64,000 nucleotides of DNA. It comes from Bradyrhizobium sp. AS23.2 (lineage in GTDB: Bacteria; Pseudomonadota; Alphaproteobacteria; Rhizobiales; Xanthobacteraceae). The position numbers were made by a program, and so were the translations under genes. The notes under the pieces are model-generated. The model did no database searches. It saw only the letters and a program-made list of their open reading frames with translations, and had not been told where the DNA came from. Below are positions 1 to 8,480 of the stretch, one piece after another. Each line of letters starts with the position of its first letter. Position 1 is the first letter of the stretch. Where the stretch lies: the NCBI RefSeq assembly GCF_001908185.1, contig NZ_LGHM01000051.1, positions 78,075 through 142,074 of the forward strand. The letters are read 5' to 3'.

Positions 1-66
1 GGCGCCGATGATGGCGATCGAGGATGGATTGAGAACGGGCTCAAGCCGGTCCGGCGTTGCCGACAT
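1..66 (-). CDS. Acyl-CoA synthetase (CoA-ligase family), N-terminus only, cut by window edge
   Basis: Only the first 22 codons lie in the window. The reading MSATPDRLEPVLNPSSIAII followed by GA has the look of the opening of the CoA-binding (Rossmann) domain of ADP-forming or acetate--CoA-ligase-type acyl-CoA synthetases, where a 'L.P.L.P.SIAVIGAS' stretch is typical. The start is well supported: an AGGAGG box (complement of 74-79) sits 7 bases before the ATG. An inverted repeat at 148-162 lies just upstream, and an IclR regulator gene follows on the same strand. Inference: it activates the acid whose degradation is encoded in the next 19 kb. The family call rests on a very short stretch. Confidence 0.55.
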   Translation of the reverse strand, partial: MSATPDRLEPVLNPSSIAIIGA

Positions 67-147
67 AAAGGCACCTCCTGAATCTGTTCGTGTTTCAGAA
101 GACTTTCAGGGAAGCGCCTATGCCCCGCAATCGGCATTTGGCCTTTT

Positions 148-162
148 GTCCACGATGTGGAC
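148..162. promoter_or_regulatory. Inverted repeat upstream of the acyl-CoA synthetase gene, operator candidate
   Basis: GTCCAC-GAT-GTGGAC is a perfect 6-3-6 inverted repeat, 82 bases upstream of the synthetase start and just beyond the stop of the IclR gene. Its position fits a regulator-binding site; that IclR binds it is inference. Confidence 0.4.
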
Positions 163-177
163 GATCTTGGTCTGTGT

Positions 178-906
178 TTAGCCGATTTCTTGCTTGATCA
201 GCTTCCCGAATTCATGCCGACGCGCAAGCGGCATGCGTGCCTTTGATGAGACTACGCTGATGGCAGCGTATCCTGAAGGCACTTCGAACGCGTAGCCGAC
301 GCCGGCGACACCAAGGCCCGCCGCGAGCGTGTAGCCGAGCCGACGTCCCCGCTCGACCCCGGTCAGGAGGCGGGTAAGACTCAGGTTACTGGCAGCGTAC
401 TGCGCCCGTTGACGCGCGTAGTGCCGGCGGATTTCGGCGTCTGTCATCGTGGCCAGAAGCGACAAGCTGCCGATACCCAGGCCGAGCAGTCGGGTGGTGC
501 CCACCAGGTCCTGCAGGGCGGGGTTTTGTGGTGGATCTTGCTCCAGATGAAGGTTGTAGCTGTAATCGCCGATGCGCACGACCATGAATACTCCTTCGCC
601 GGTGCGCCGCGCGAGGCGCCGCATGGTCAAAAGATAGGTCGCCACCAGCGGCGGACGGGACATCGTACGCAGGCCCAGGAGCATGGCAGCCGTGCCGAGG
701 CGGTAGGCGCGTGTCGTGACGTCCTGTTCTATGTAGTGCAAGTCCACCAGAAAGCTGATCATACGGTGAATCGTCGGCCGACTTATGCCCGCGGCACGGA
801 CAAGTTGATCCATCCTTAAGCCGTCGACATGGTTATCGGCCAGCAAAGAAAGCAGGGTAAACGCGCGTTCCAGGCTTTGCACCCCCGTGGGTGACGACGT
901 TGACAT
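178..906 (-). CDS. IclR-family transcriptional regulator
   Basis: A 242-residue protein with the two-part IclR layout: an N-terminal winged helix-turn-helix (about residues 8-68, recognition helix near ISRPTIHRM at 41-49) and a C-terminal effector-binding domain. The domain ends in the usual 'G.G.A.EV..G.AAISV' type segment, here GYAFEVPSGYAAISV. An upstream in-frame extension of 71 codons is open but looks like noncoding read-through (Arg/Ser-rich). The ATG at 906, giving MSTSSPTGVQSLERAF, is the natural family start. It lies between the acyl-CoA synthetase and a nitronate monooxygenase-like gene, so it probably controls one of them. Palindromes at 933-947 and 148-162 are candidate sites. 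Confidence 0.85.
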   Translation of the reverse strand: MSTSSPTGVQSLERAFTLLSLLADNHVDGLRMDQLVRAAGISRPTIHRMISFLVDLHYIEQDVTTRAYRLGTAAMLLGLRTMSRPPLVATYLLTMRRLARRTGEGVFMVVRIGDYSYNLHLEQDPPQNPALQDLVGTTRLLGLGIGSLSLLATMTDAEIRRHYARQRAQYAASNLSLTRLLTGVERGRRLGYTLAAGLGVAGVGYAFEVPSGYAAISVVSSKARMPLARRHEFGKLIKQEIG

Positions 907-932
907 TGTGGTGTGAGGGCCCCCTCCAGAAC

Positions 933-947
933 GCCCATATTGTGGGC
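933..947. promoter_or_regulatory. Inverted repeat upstream of the IclR gene, autoregulatory operator candidate
   Basis: GCCCA-TATTG-TGGGC is a perfect 5-5-5 inverted repeat, 27 bases upstream of the IclR start codon. IclR regulators commonly repress their own gene from such a position. Binding is inferred. Confidence 0.35.
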
Positions 948-1338
948 ACGTGGTGTTTTTTGTTTGCGACAGAGTACACATCAATGTGGAACGACCGACA
1001 AGCATCTTAGCGAGGCCGAGATGAGCCAGGCTCCGCCCGCCACCGTCCTTTGACGGATCGCTTCGCCGAGATGGACGGCAGGCCGCTTGTGGTATTCGAC
1101 GCCGTACAGGAGTACGCATGACTCGCGGCTCGCGCTTGGAACGATCAACTATACGCTGCGATGCTCCGCTACCGGATCGGCGTGCCGGCTTTTTCGGCGA
1201 TGCACAACCGACCGTAAACAGATCATCGAGGGGATGGACGGTGTCCCGTCTCTGGGAAGATTGCCCCGGATCCGCTGATGCCTGACGCGCAGCGCCAAGA
1301 CGGCCCCAGTGCGGACGAAACCCGGCTCTCGGATGCCG
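948..1338. other. Intergenic region, no gene recognised
   Basis: About 390 bases between the IclR promoter and the end of the nitronate monooxygenase-like gene. The open frames here are short, rich in Arg/Ser and resemble no protein family I know. No terminator-like hairpin with a T run was seen. Confidence 0.5.
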
Positions 1339-2346
1339 CTATTCAGCCGCCACGATGTTTTGACTGGTGACGACGCGGAGCTTGTCCAGCCTTTGCGACG
1401 CGGCTAAAGCTTCGTCAATGAGCTCGTCGACAATAGCCTCGACCGACTGAACCTTATTGGCGAACACGGCTGCCGGGCCGAAGTCGAGCATGCCTTGCCG
1501 GAGATCGCCTGTTGAATAGGCGTTGTGAGCGAGCGCGCCGACGACATGCGGGCGATAGTCCTCGAAATCCGCACTCCCGGCGTTTTCCAACGCCAAGACG
1601 TCCCTGGCGCTTTCATTGTTGAGGACGCGGTGATGGTCGCGCAACAGCTTCTTGACGACTACGCTCTGAGTCCCGTCCAGTTGCGCAATGTGCTCTTTGT
1701 AGGAGGGGTGCACCCAAAGCTCTTCGCTGACCATCATCCGCGTGCCCAGCACGACGGCATCCGCGCCCATCGCGAGCGCGGCAGCGATGTGGCTACCAGT
1801 ACCGATCCCCCCTCCTACGACCAGAGGCAGGGAAATATCGCGAGCGGCATGCGCGGTCTGGACCATCGTGCCGATCAGAAACGTGCCGGGATGACCGCCA
1901 CAGTCGGCTCCGACGACGGTCACGGCGTCGACGCCCACCCGCGCGGCCGTATGTGCGTACCTTACGGCGGGGACCTTATGAATGACGACAATGCCCGCCT
2001 CTCGCAAAGCGGGCAAAATCGCGTCCGGGCTCGCTCCCGCCGTCTCGACACAGGTGACACCATTGTCTGCGAGAAGGGGAATCAGCTTGCGCATGCGATC
2101 CGCGCCGCCTGCGAGCTTTGAGATGTACATGTTGACGCCAAATCCCTTGCCACCGACAAGCGAGCGACACATGGCGATCTGGTGTTCGAGCCAGTCCTCA
2201 TCGGCCGGGCTTGTTGCTACGATGAAGCCCATACATCCGGCATTCACTACCGCTGCAACGTACTTACCATCGGAAACGCCAGGTCCGAGGCCGCCACACA
2301 AAATGGGATGACGAATTCCGAGCAGCTCGGTGATCCGGGTCTTCAT
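1339..2346 (-). CDS. Nitronate monooxygenase / 2-nitropropane dioxygenase-type FMN enzyme
   Basis: A 335-residue TIM-barrel flavoprotein of the NPD family. Visible family signatures are the opening 'HPILCGGLGPGVSD' with a following Gly-rich loop, the central VGADCGGHPG and, near residues 180-210, VVGGGIGTGSHIAAALAMGA followed by DAVVLGTR, which binds the FMN phosphate. Members oxidise nitronates or act as FMN-dependent enoyl reductases, so the substrate cannot be set from sequence. A TTG five codons upstream (2361) is an alternative start; no strong ribosome-binding site marks either. A 17-base palindrome (2415-2431) precedes the gene. Confidence 0.8.
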   Translation of the reverse strand: MKTRITELLGIRHPILCGGLGPGVSDGKYVAAVVNAGCMGFIVATSPADEDWLEHQIAMCRSLVGGKGFGVNMYISKLAGGADRMRKLIPLLADNGVTCVETAGASPDAILPALREAGIVVIHKVPAVRYAHTAARVGVDAVTVVGADCGGHPGTFLIGTMVQTAHAARDISLPLVVGGGIGTGSHIAAALAMGADAVVLGTRMMVSEELWVHPSYKEHIAQLDGTQSVVVKKLLRDHHRVLNNESARDVLALENAGSADFEDYRPHVVGALAHNAYSTGDLRQGMLDFGPAAVFANKVQSVEAIVDELIDEALAASQRLDKLRVVTSQNIVAAE

Positions 2347-2414
2347 GACTTGAGGCCGCAAGACGCATTCTCCGATGAGCTTTCACGACTGGCAGCCACT
2401 AATGATCGTTCGGT

Positions 2415-2431
2415 TAGGGATTCAATCCCTA
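2415..2431. promoter_or_regulatory. 17-bp palindrome upstream of the nitronate monooxygenase-like gene
   Basis: TAGGGATT-C-AATCCCTA is a perfect palindrome with a single central base, about 70 bases upstream of the start codon. The size and symmetry suit a dimeric repressor or activator site. Confidence 0.45.
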
Positions 2432-2761
2432 GCACCCACGTTTTGCGGGCTCCCTCGGAATAACATGTATGTGTGATGTTAGGGGTTTTAGCTGGAGGCC
2501 CTAGAACCGTTCCAGTTGAACTTGGCTCGTCCCGCTGGAAACTCTGAATTCACCCGCACAAACAGCGAGAAGCCACAGTGCGTCGCATTTTCCAGTCCCT
2601 CTGTTGACCAGCGCGTTGAAAAGCAACAACCCAGAGGACCTCAGGCATGGAATGGCCGAGATGGCAACGGCGCTCAATCTGTCTTGCTTCGCTTATCCGC
2701 GCGTTACATCAACAACGATATCGTCAGATCGATCCTGTTATCATTCAGGCTCTTCACCGGC
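2432..2761. other. Intergenic stretch without a recognisable gene
   Basis: Open frames cover it but none resembles a known protein. The plus-strand frame runs into the LuxR-like remnant at 2762-2905 and may be decayed upstream sequence of that gene. Confidence 0.4.
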
Positions 2762-2905
2762 CTGAGCCCATTCGAACCGGGCCTAGGTCTCGGACCAGAA
2801 GTACATTCGGAACCAGCTCGTGAGCTGTTCGACGAAGCAGCTCGGTTTGGCATTCGTTACGGCTTCACTGCCCCGGTTCATGACAGCAGTGGAGCCATCA
2901 CGAAC
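2762..2905 (+). pseudogene. Remnant of a LuxR-type autoinducer-binding domain
   Basis: Within an otherwise featureless frame, about 48 codons read LSPFEPGLGLGPEVHSEPA, then ELFDEAARFGIRYGFTAPVH and DSSGAI. This resembles the part of LuxR/TraR-type quorum-sensing receptors in which 'F.EA...G...G.T.P.H...G' forms the wall of the acyl-homoserine-lactone pocket. Both flanks diverge: the N-terminal ligand-binding strands and the DNA-binding domain are absent, and no luxI-like gene is near. It is therefore a relic. Recognition is by pattern only. Confidence 0.4.
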
Positions 2906-3204
2906 AGCCACAGCAAATGCACTCACGGCGGAGTCGCTTCCTACGTGCTTACCCGCATCAGGGGCAAGATGAGCGCGACCATGGCAACTGCACTGTGAGT
3001 ACCGTGCGACGCGACTTGCAGGCCGCGCGAAATTCCGACAGGGCCGCTGATTTCAACGGTCATTCCGACAAACGTGTCGTCCAACCTGCATTGACACTGA
3101 AATAGGTTTTCGCCCTGTCGGAATGGCGGCCGTCACCGACAGCGCTGCGCCCTGCCCTCCCGCCAGGTAAGTATCCCCCAGCAAGGCCGTGGGCTTTAGG
3201 AATT

Positions 3205-3411
3205 GGGCCGCTCAAAGCGGACGTGGGACGCTACCGCGTCCCCGATTTTGTTGGCCGCCTGAAGGCGGCCTTAGCGCCGCATATTCAATTGGTCGAGCCG
3301 AGTATCCTCGGCCTCCTGCTTGCGGATGTACTCCCTGATCACCGCTTCGTCTCGACCGATGGTCGAGACGAAGTATCCCCTGGCCCAGAAATGCTGCCCT
3401 ACGAAGTTGCG
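3205..3411 (-). mobile_element. IS200/IS605-type element remnant: tnpA 3' end and terminal hairpins
   Basis: On the minus strand 46 codons (3411-3271) match the C-terminus of an IS200-type Y1 transposase: HFWARGYFVSTIGRDEAVIR followed by EYIRKQEAEDTRLDQ and a TAA stop. The rest of the transposase, including the catalytic Tyr and HUH region, is missing. Directly downstream come perfect hairpins, GGCCGCC-TGAA-GGCGGCC (3253-3270) and GGGACGC-TACC-GCGTCCC (3225-3242), plus a weaker CCGCT/AGCGG one near 3208. Hairpins at the ends are the hallmark of this single-strand-transposing family. A dead fragment. Confidence 0.7.
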
Positions 3412-3526
3412 CTTTCGTTCGCCGTAATCGTCCCATCGCGCAACTCCTTCTCGTGCGCGTGGTGGCTTCACGAGTCCTGAGTTTCGTCGGTGGACGATTG
3501 TCTGAAATGTCACACTTCTGCTGCCG

Positions 3527-3543
3527 CCCCGGCAGAGCCGGGG
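3527..3543. terminator. GC-rich hairpin downstream of the substrate-binding protein gene
   Basis: CCCCGGC-AGA-GCCGGGG is a perfect 7-3-7 stem-loop, 45 bases beyond the stop of the substrate-binding protein gene that ends at 3588. It lacks a T run. It may be a weak terminator or the other end of the decayed IS200-type element. Confidence 0.35.
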
Positions 3544-3587
3544 TGCCTCCCTTGGTAGGCTAGCCGGGTCTTGAGATATGCCGTCGG

Positions 3588-4886
3588 CTATTGCTCGTTC
3601 ATGATGGGTCCAAACGTCTCCCAACTTTCTCCGTTGAACCGCGTCAGCTGAGATTGCTGGATTGGACTGTAATCGTCGGCGCTCGTATCGATCTTGATAC
3701 CCGGTAAAAGGAGCCCAAATTCCACCTCTTTCAGGTTCGCGGCCTGCGCCATCAGATTTTCGCGCGTAAGATTGTCTCCGCACTGTTGGATCGTTCGGAC
3801 CAAGAGCTGCGACTCCAAATATCCGTAAACCGATTGCTCATTCAGACCTTCCCCGGGAAGATGCTTCGCCATGAACGCCTTGAACTCTTGCATTCCGGGA
3901 TCGTTGTTCCAAGCAGGATCTGCGGGATCTTTGCGATAGGCCGCAGAAATGATCCCTTTCGCATTCTCCAACCCCGCCGGCTTCAATATATTATCCACGG
4001 CTATTGACACGTTCGTTAGATATATGGCCGGCTTCCAACCCAGCTCCGCGACAGACCTTATGGCCTGCGTGGCAAACTTGGTAACGGCAGCAATGACCAA
4101 GGTATCGGCCCCGGACGCCTTAAGATTAACGATCGTCGCCGCAATCGTCGGAGACGAAGTCTCAAACGACACCTCTGCGACCAACTGCGTTTTCGCTCCT
4201 TCGCCGAGCCCCTTCTTCAGGCCCGCAAGAAAATCCCGTCCGAAGTCATCGTTCTGATAGATGATGGCTACTTTTCTCGGCTGATCCTGCGAGCGAATAT
4301 GTTGGCCATATATCGCAGCTTCGGTTTGGTAGTTTGGCGCCCATCCCATGGTCCAAGGGAAGCGCTTTGGGTCGGCAAATCTCTGAGCCCCGGATCCGAC
4401 AAACAATTGTGGAACCTTCCGCCGATTCATGTACGGCTGAATAGCGGAGTTTGATGCCGTCCCGATTGTGCCGAACAAAGCCAGGACTTCGTCACTCTCT
4501 ACCAGCTTGCGCGCCTGCTCCACCGCTTTGGGCGGGCTGTATCCATCGTCGTACGAAATGAAGGTGATCTTGCGTCCATTGATGCCGCCGTTCTCGTTGA
4601 TCATTTTGAAGTAGGCGGTTTCCGTTTTGGCAACCAGGCTGTAGGCGGACGCAGGCCCGCTATAGGGCGCGATGTTACCGATCTTGATTTCGGCATCAGT
4701 CACTCCTGGACCGTACATCTTGTCGCCGGCGCGCACGATTGCCGTCATTGCCACCAAGAGCGAGACACTGACTAACGCTCGTATCATCTCGTTAGCCATT
4801 CGCTTCGACCGAGCCTCAATACTCGTGCTTCCCCGCGCCAGCACGCGAGGCGTTTGGTCATCACGCGGAATACCGTTGGTCTGCAT
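3588..4886 (-). CDS. Branched-chain-amino-acid-type ABC transporter substrate-binding protein
   Basis: A 432-residue type I periplasmic binding protein (LivJ/LivK-like). The mature part opens with GVTDAEIKIGNIAPYSGPAS, the standard family start, and continues with INENGGINGRKI and IYQNDDFGRDF. The export signal is the hydrophobic run IRALVSVSLLVAMTAIVRAG. The ATG at 4886 has a GGGAAGAG box 7-8 bases upstream. The ATG at 4799 would give a conventional signal peptide (MANEMIRALV...) but has no clear ribosome site; the longer start adds a 29-residue N-tail. No permease or ATPase gene adjoins it, so it may feed the liv importer at 7.7-12.3 kb. Substrates of such orphans are often aromatic acids. 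Confidence 0.85.
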   Translation of the reverse strand: MQTNGIPRDDQTPRVLARGSTSIEARSKRMANEMIRALVSVSLLVAMTAIVRAGDKMYGPGVTDAEIKIGNIAPYSGPASAYSLVAKTETAYFKMINENGGINGRKITFISYDDGYSPPKAVEQARKLVESDEVLALFGTIGTASNSAIQPYMNRRKVPQLFVGSGAQRFADPKRFPWTMGWAPNYQTEAAIYGQHIRSQDQPRKVAIIYQNDDFGRDFLAGLKKGLGEGAKTQLVAEVSFETSSPTIAATIVNLKASGADTLVIAAVTKFATQAIRSVAELGWKPAIYLTNVSIAVDNILKPAGLENAKGIISAAYRKDPADPAWNNDPGMQEFKAFMAKHLPGEGLNEQSVYGYLESQLLVRTIQQCGDNLTRENLMAQAANLKEVEFGLLLPGIKIDTSADDYSPIQQSQLTRFNGESWETFGPIMNEQ

Positions 4887-4929
4887 AGGTCGCTCTTCCC
4901 TTTTCCTGTTTCCCTGCATTTGCGCGACG

Positions 4930-5301
4930 TCAGAGGGAATCCGCTTGTTCGATTCCCTGCCGAATAGCGCGCAATGAATCCAGTTCTTCGGCACGTTCGG
5001 CTCCGCCGATCGATTGCGCCGTGAGGCCGCGGCCGGTTAGCTCGTTCACGTCCGGGATGGGGCCGCCCACCTCGAGCCGGCCTGCCCCATTGGGCGCGAA
5101 ACCACCGGTGACGATGGGCGTTGCGCCGTCTGCTGCATGCGCCGCATAGAACGCAGCTTGACGCTCGACGGAATTGCGGGCGCGCTCGAGGCGCGCATAC
5201 ATTGATCCCAAAATGGCGCGGTTGCGGAGGGTATGGGTGCCGTCACGCCTCGGTGACAATAGCGTCGGGTAGCGCGACGCACCCCTTGCCGGCAATTGCA
5301 T
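4930..5301 (-). pseudogene. N-terminal fragment of an old-yellow-enzyme / 2,4-dienoyl-CoA reductase-type flavoprotein
   Basis: About 65 codons match the start of NADH:flavin oxidoreductases of the FadH type: YPTLLSPRRDGTHTLRNRAI, then LGSMYARLE, ERQAAFYAAHAADG and IVTGGFAPNGAGRLE. Homologues are about 370 residues (single barrel) or 680 residues (with FeS and FAD domains). Here similarity ends after about 75 residues and the frame stops at 124 codons. The start is convincing: ATG at 5301 with GGGAGGGG just upstream. It is divergent from a GntR-type fragment, a typical regulator-enzyme pair that has decayed together. Confidence 0.65.
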
Positions 5302-5333
5302 ACGTTCCCCTCCCAGTTCTACCATCGGACAAT

Positions 5334-5681
5334 ATGGCCAAGCGCACAAACGATTTGCGCCCAGTTGAACGGCCCACACTCCAATCCGCACATAGTGCTA
5401 AGTGGCTTGCCGATCTTGGCGCCGTGTCAGATCAGATGGCCCAGACGATTCAGGATTTTGAGATGACGAACCGCGCCTTTCACCACGCGCTGGTGGCGCC
5501 CTGCGCGATGCTTCGCCTGCTCGCCAGCCTTGACGGACTACAGCTTGCAAACTCTCGATTGGTGTTCACGATGGCGCGAAGTAGCGGCTGGCGACCGCGG
5601 TCCAATCAGGATTACCGGCCGATTCTGCAAGCACTGCGAGCGCGCAACGTCGATCAAGCCTGTACACATTCAAACGATTGA
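5334..5681 (+). pseudogene. C-terminal (FCD domain) fragment of a GntR-family regulator
   Basis: The frame reads FEMTNRAFHHALVAPCAM, LRLLASLDGLQLANSRLVF, WRPRSNQDYRPILQALRARN. This matches the ligand-binding FCD domain of FadR/GntR regulators ('N..FH..L......P.L......L.......H..I..AL..RD'). The N-terminal winged helix-turn-helix is missing and the frame ends before the last helix of the domain. Its divergent neighbour is the old-yellow-enzyme fragment, 32 bases away. The 350 bases up to the CoA-transferase gene hold no recognisable gene. Confidence 0.6.
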
Positions 5682-5888
5682 ACGGCCTGCCCTTCCCGCG
5701 TTCTGATCAAGGAAGAAGATCTTCTGGCGAGTTCCGTTGCAGACCGCAGGCGATCGCAAGGGTGTCAATTCAACATTATGTTTGCTCGTCGACGATTGTC
5801 GGGATTGGTTGCGCCACTTCTCCGGACAGTCCGTTCATGACGACATCTGGATTCCGGGACATCGCCAGAGGCGCCTCCGAATAAAGGG

Positions 5889-5913
5889 CCCCGCGAGCTC
5901 GTCGCTCGCGGGG
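5889..5913 (-). terminator. Strong stem-loop after the liv/CoA-transferase operon
   Basis: CCCCGCGAGC-TCGTC-GCTCGCGGGG is a perfect 10-bp stem with a 5-base loop, 123 bases past the stop of the CoA-transferase gene. Read in the operon direction it is followed by CCCTTTAT, a weak T stretch. It plausibly ends the transcript that starts at the substrate-binding gene at 13.5 kb. Confidence 0.6.
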
Positions 5914-6035
5914 CAAGTCTCGGGAGGGCATACTTTACCCGGTATGCGAGCGGGATCTTGATCACGGGATCATTTCGCCGCCTGCTCGCGGCGAGCCGCC
6001 GGAAGAGGGGCTTTCACCTGTTAGCGGGCATGGCC

Positions 6036-7238
6036 TCATTCGCGCCCGAGGCCGCCAGTCGCCCCCGTCTTGATCATCTGTCGGATCTTCTCTTGCTCGA
6101 CGCCTGCGCTACGCAGGATCTCGATGCTATGCTGTCCGAGCCTCGGCTGAAGCCGCGAGGGCGGAGCCGCTTCCCGATCGAACGTCACCGGCGCGTCGGT
6201 CAGCATGATCTCCCCTTCGGTCTCATGGCGGACCGTCCTGTAGAAGCCCACCTCATTGAGGTGTGGATCATTCAGCAGTTCGTCGAGCGTATTGATCTTC
6301 GCGTTCGGGATTTCGAGACGGGACAGTGCTTCCTCCCACTCCGCCGTCGTGCGCGAGGCCAGGCATTCCCCCGCGACCCGATACAGTTCGGAAATATTCA
6401 CCGTTCGCGTCGCCAAGTCCTTGAAGCGCAGATCGGCGGCAAGATCGGGACGATCGACCTCCTGCCAAAACCGCTGCCATTGCTGATCGCTGTAGGCCAT
6501 CATGCCGATGTACCCGTCGCTCGTCGCATAGGGCTGGCGCCAGACATCGAGGACGCGGGTATAACCCGTATGTCCTCCGTCGCCGACGAACATCTTTCCA
6601 TATAGATGCTCGACCAGCACGAACGAGGTCATGGTCTCAAACATCGGAACTTCGACCACGACTCCCTTCCCTGTCCGCTCTCTCTTGAAGAGAGCCGCCG
6701 AGATCGAATAAGCGCCGACCAGTCCGCACGTCTTGTCCGCAATGACGATAGGCGCATACCGAGGGCGTCCCGCCGACTGCGCCATCAGAGATGCGATTCC
6801 GCACTGCGCCTGGATGACGTCGTCGTAAGCAGGCCTTCCGGCATACGCCCCGCCTTCCCTGTACCCGTACAGCGCCGCGTAGACGATTTTCGGATTTCGT
6901 GCCTGGACGGCCTCCGGAGAGATGCCCAGCTTCTTCGCCTTCTGAGGACGCATGTTGTGGACGATTACGTCCGAGCCCTCGATCAAGGTGTAGAGAGCCT
7001 CCAGCGCCTCCGGCTGCTTCAGGTCGAGCACGATCGAGCGCTTGTTTCGGTTGACGCCCATGAACAGGGCCGCCATGTCGGGACTTCGGCGCGGCCCTGT
7101 ATAGCGAGTGCTGTCTCCGCTGGGCGTCTCGACCTTGATGACGTCGGCACCCATGTCGCCCAGAATTTGAGTCGCGTACGGCCCCAGGATCACGGTCGTG
7201 AGATCTAGGACGCGAACTCCGTCAAGCGGCCCCGACAT
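6036..7238 (-). CDS. CaiB/BaiF family III CoA-transferase
   Basis: A 400-residue family III CoA-transferase. It opens with LDGVRVLDLTTVILGPYATQ and ILGDMGADVIKVE, the usual nucleotide/CoA-binding start, and has the catalytic aspartate segment IADKTCGLVGAY with Asp168 at the position that forms the acyl-anhydride in formyl-CoA and carnitine CoA-transferases. Full length. It is the last gene of a minus-strand operon (substrate-binding protein, livH, livMG, acyl-CoA dehydrogenase, livF, MaoC-like, this gene), 45 bases after the MaoC-like gene. Inferred role: swapping CoA onto the imported acid, or racemising a 2-methylacyl-CoA. The acceptor cannot be read from sequence. Confidence 0.88.
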   Translation of the reverse strand: MSGPLDGVRVLDLTTVILGPYATQILGDMGADVIKVETPSGDSTRYTGPRRSPDMAALFMGVNRNKRSIVLDLKQPEALEALYTLIEGSDVIVHNMRPQKAKKLGISPEAVQARNPKIVYAALYGYREGGAYAGRPAYDDVIQAQCGIASLMAQSAGRPRYAPIVIADKTCGLVGAYSISAALFKRERTGKGVVVEVPMFETMTSFVLVEHLYGKMFVGDGGHTGYTRVLDVWRQPYATSDGYIGMMAYSDQQWQRFWQEVDRPDLAADLRFKDLATRTVNISELYRVAGECLASRTTAEWEEALSRLEIPNAKINTLDELLNDPHLNEVGFYRTVRHETEGEIMLTDAPVTFDREAAPPSRLQPRLGQHSIEILRSAGVEQEKIRQMIKTGATGGLGRE

Positions 7239-7283
7239 GATTTGACTCCTGTTTATTTCGGGATGTTCGGTCGCAACGCGTCG

Positions 7284-7751
7284 TCATTTTCCGTCGGAGC
7301 GCGCTTTGATCATGCGAAGCGGCGTATAGGTCAGTACGACCGAGCCATCCTGCTTGACTACCCGGTTACGCGTACGGACCAGACCCCGATTGGGCCGGCT
7401 CTTGCTGCGTCGCGATTCAATCACCTCGCACTCGACGTGAATCGTGTCGCCGGCGATGACCGGTCCCTCGATATTCAGCTCCATATGAAGGAAGGCGAAG
7501 CCCGTATGCTGCATGGTTGCGTGCACGAGAAGCCCCTCGGCGATGCAGAATACGAGCGCCCCGGGAGAGACGCGCTCCTTGATGTCCGACTCGGATTTCA
7601 GGAATTCGAGGTTGGTAAAGAGAACCTCGGTCATTCCCGTCGTATTGACGAAGTTGACGATGTCGGTCTCCGTGATCGTCCGGCCGATCGTCCGGAACTG
7701 TCTGCCGACGGGCAGATCCTCGAAATAGCAGCCAAGACCCAACGTTTCCAT
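7284..7751 (-). CDS. MaoC-like hot-dog hydratase
   Basis: A 155-residue single hot-dog domain. The opening YFEDLPVGRQFRTIGRTIT, then ETDIVNFVNTTGM, and the VSPGALVFCIAEGLL segment where MaoC enzymes carry 'hPg.....' around the active-site Asp/His, identify the family. The catalytic Asp of (R)-specific enoyl-CoA hydratases is not in its classic 'D.N..H' setting here; the corresponding region reads TTGMTEVLFTN. The enzyme may therefore be a mesaconyl-type or noncanonical hydratase. It lies 15 bases after livF in the operon, which suggests hydration of the enoyl-CoA made by the acyl-CoA dehydrogenase. Confidence 0.8.
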   Translation of the reverse strand: METLGLGCYFEDLPVGRQFRTIGRTITETDIVNFVNTTGMTEVLFTNLEFLKSESDIKERVSPGALVFCIAEGLLVHATMQHTGFAFLHMELNIEGPVIAGDTIHVECEVIESRRSKSRPNRGLVRTRNRVVKQDGSVVLTYTPLRMIKARSDGK

Positions 7752-7766
7752 GTGATCGTCTCTCCT

Positions 7767-8477
7767 TTAAATGCCGAGATAAACTTGTTTGACGTGATCG
7801 TTGTGGCGCAGCTCGGAGGCCGAGCCCGAAAGGACGAACACTCCCGTCTCCAGGACGAGGGCGCGGTCCACGATCTTGAGGGCCATGGACACATCCTGCT
7901 CGACCACGAGCAGCGTCAGTCCTTCGTCGACGAGCGTCCGCAATGTCCCGTAGAGTTCTCGCACGACCAGAGGAGCTAGGCCGAGCGACGGTTCGTCGAG
8001 CATGACCATGCGTGGCTTGGCCATCAGTGCGCGACCGATCGCCACCATCTGTTGCTGTCCGCCCGAAAGCGTGCCGGCGGCCGCGCCGCTCTTCTGCCGG
8101 AGCGCAGGGAAGTAGCGCCAGATCTCCTCCAACCTCTCCATCCGTTCCGATCGGCTCGCCAAAGGCGTGCCGCCGACAAGCAGGTTCTCGGTCACCGATA
8201 GGCCCGCGAAGATATGGCGCGCCTCGGGAACCTGAATGAGCCTCAGATGGGGAATGGCGTGGGCTTCGACCTTCGTCAGATCGTGGCCGTCGAATACGAT
8301 GGAGCCCGAAGTGGGGGCGACCAACCCGGATATGCAGCGGAGCAAGGTCGACTTTCCGGCGCCGTTCGGGCCTAAGATCGCGACGGCCTCGCCCGCTTCG
8401 ACCTTCAGGGACACTTCGCGAAGCACTGTGACCTGCTCGTAACCGGCGCTGAGATTTTCGACGTTCAACAGTGCCAT
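7767..8477 (-). CDS. livF: Branched-chain-type ABC transporter ATP-binding protein LivF
   Basis: A 236-residue ABC ATPase with Walker [10 protein letters not shown], signature LSGGQQQM, Walker [15 protein letters not shown] and an H-loop replaced by VVEQDV, as in the LivF branch. It dimerises with the LivG half of the LivMG fusion to power import. The stop of the acyl-CoA dehydrogenase gene lies 3 bases upstream, so the two are translationally linked. An enzyme gene sitting between transporter subunits shows that the importer serves this catabolic pathway. Confidence 0.93.
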   Translation of the reverse strand: MALLNVENLSAGYEQVTVLREVSLKVEAGEAVAILGPNGAGKSTLLRCISGLVAPTSGSIVFDGHDLTKVEAHAIPHLRLIQVPEARHIFAGLSVTENLLVGGTPLASRSERMERLEEIWRYFPALRQKSGAAAGTLSGGQQQMVAIGRALMAKPRMVMLDEPSLGLAPLVVRELYGTLRTLVDEGLTLLVVEQDVSMALKIVDRALVLETGVFVLSGSASELRHNDHVKQVYLGI

Positions 8478-8480
8478 CGC

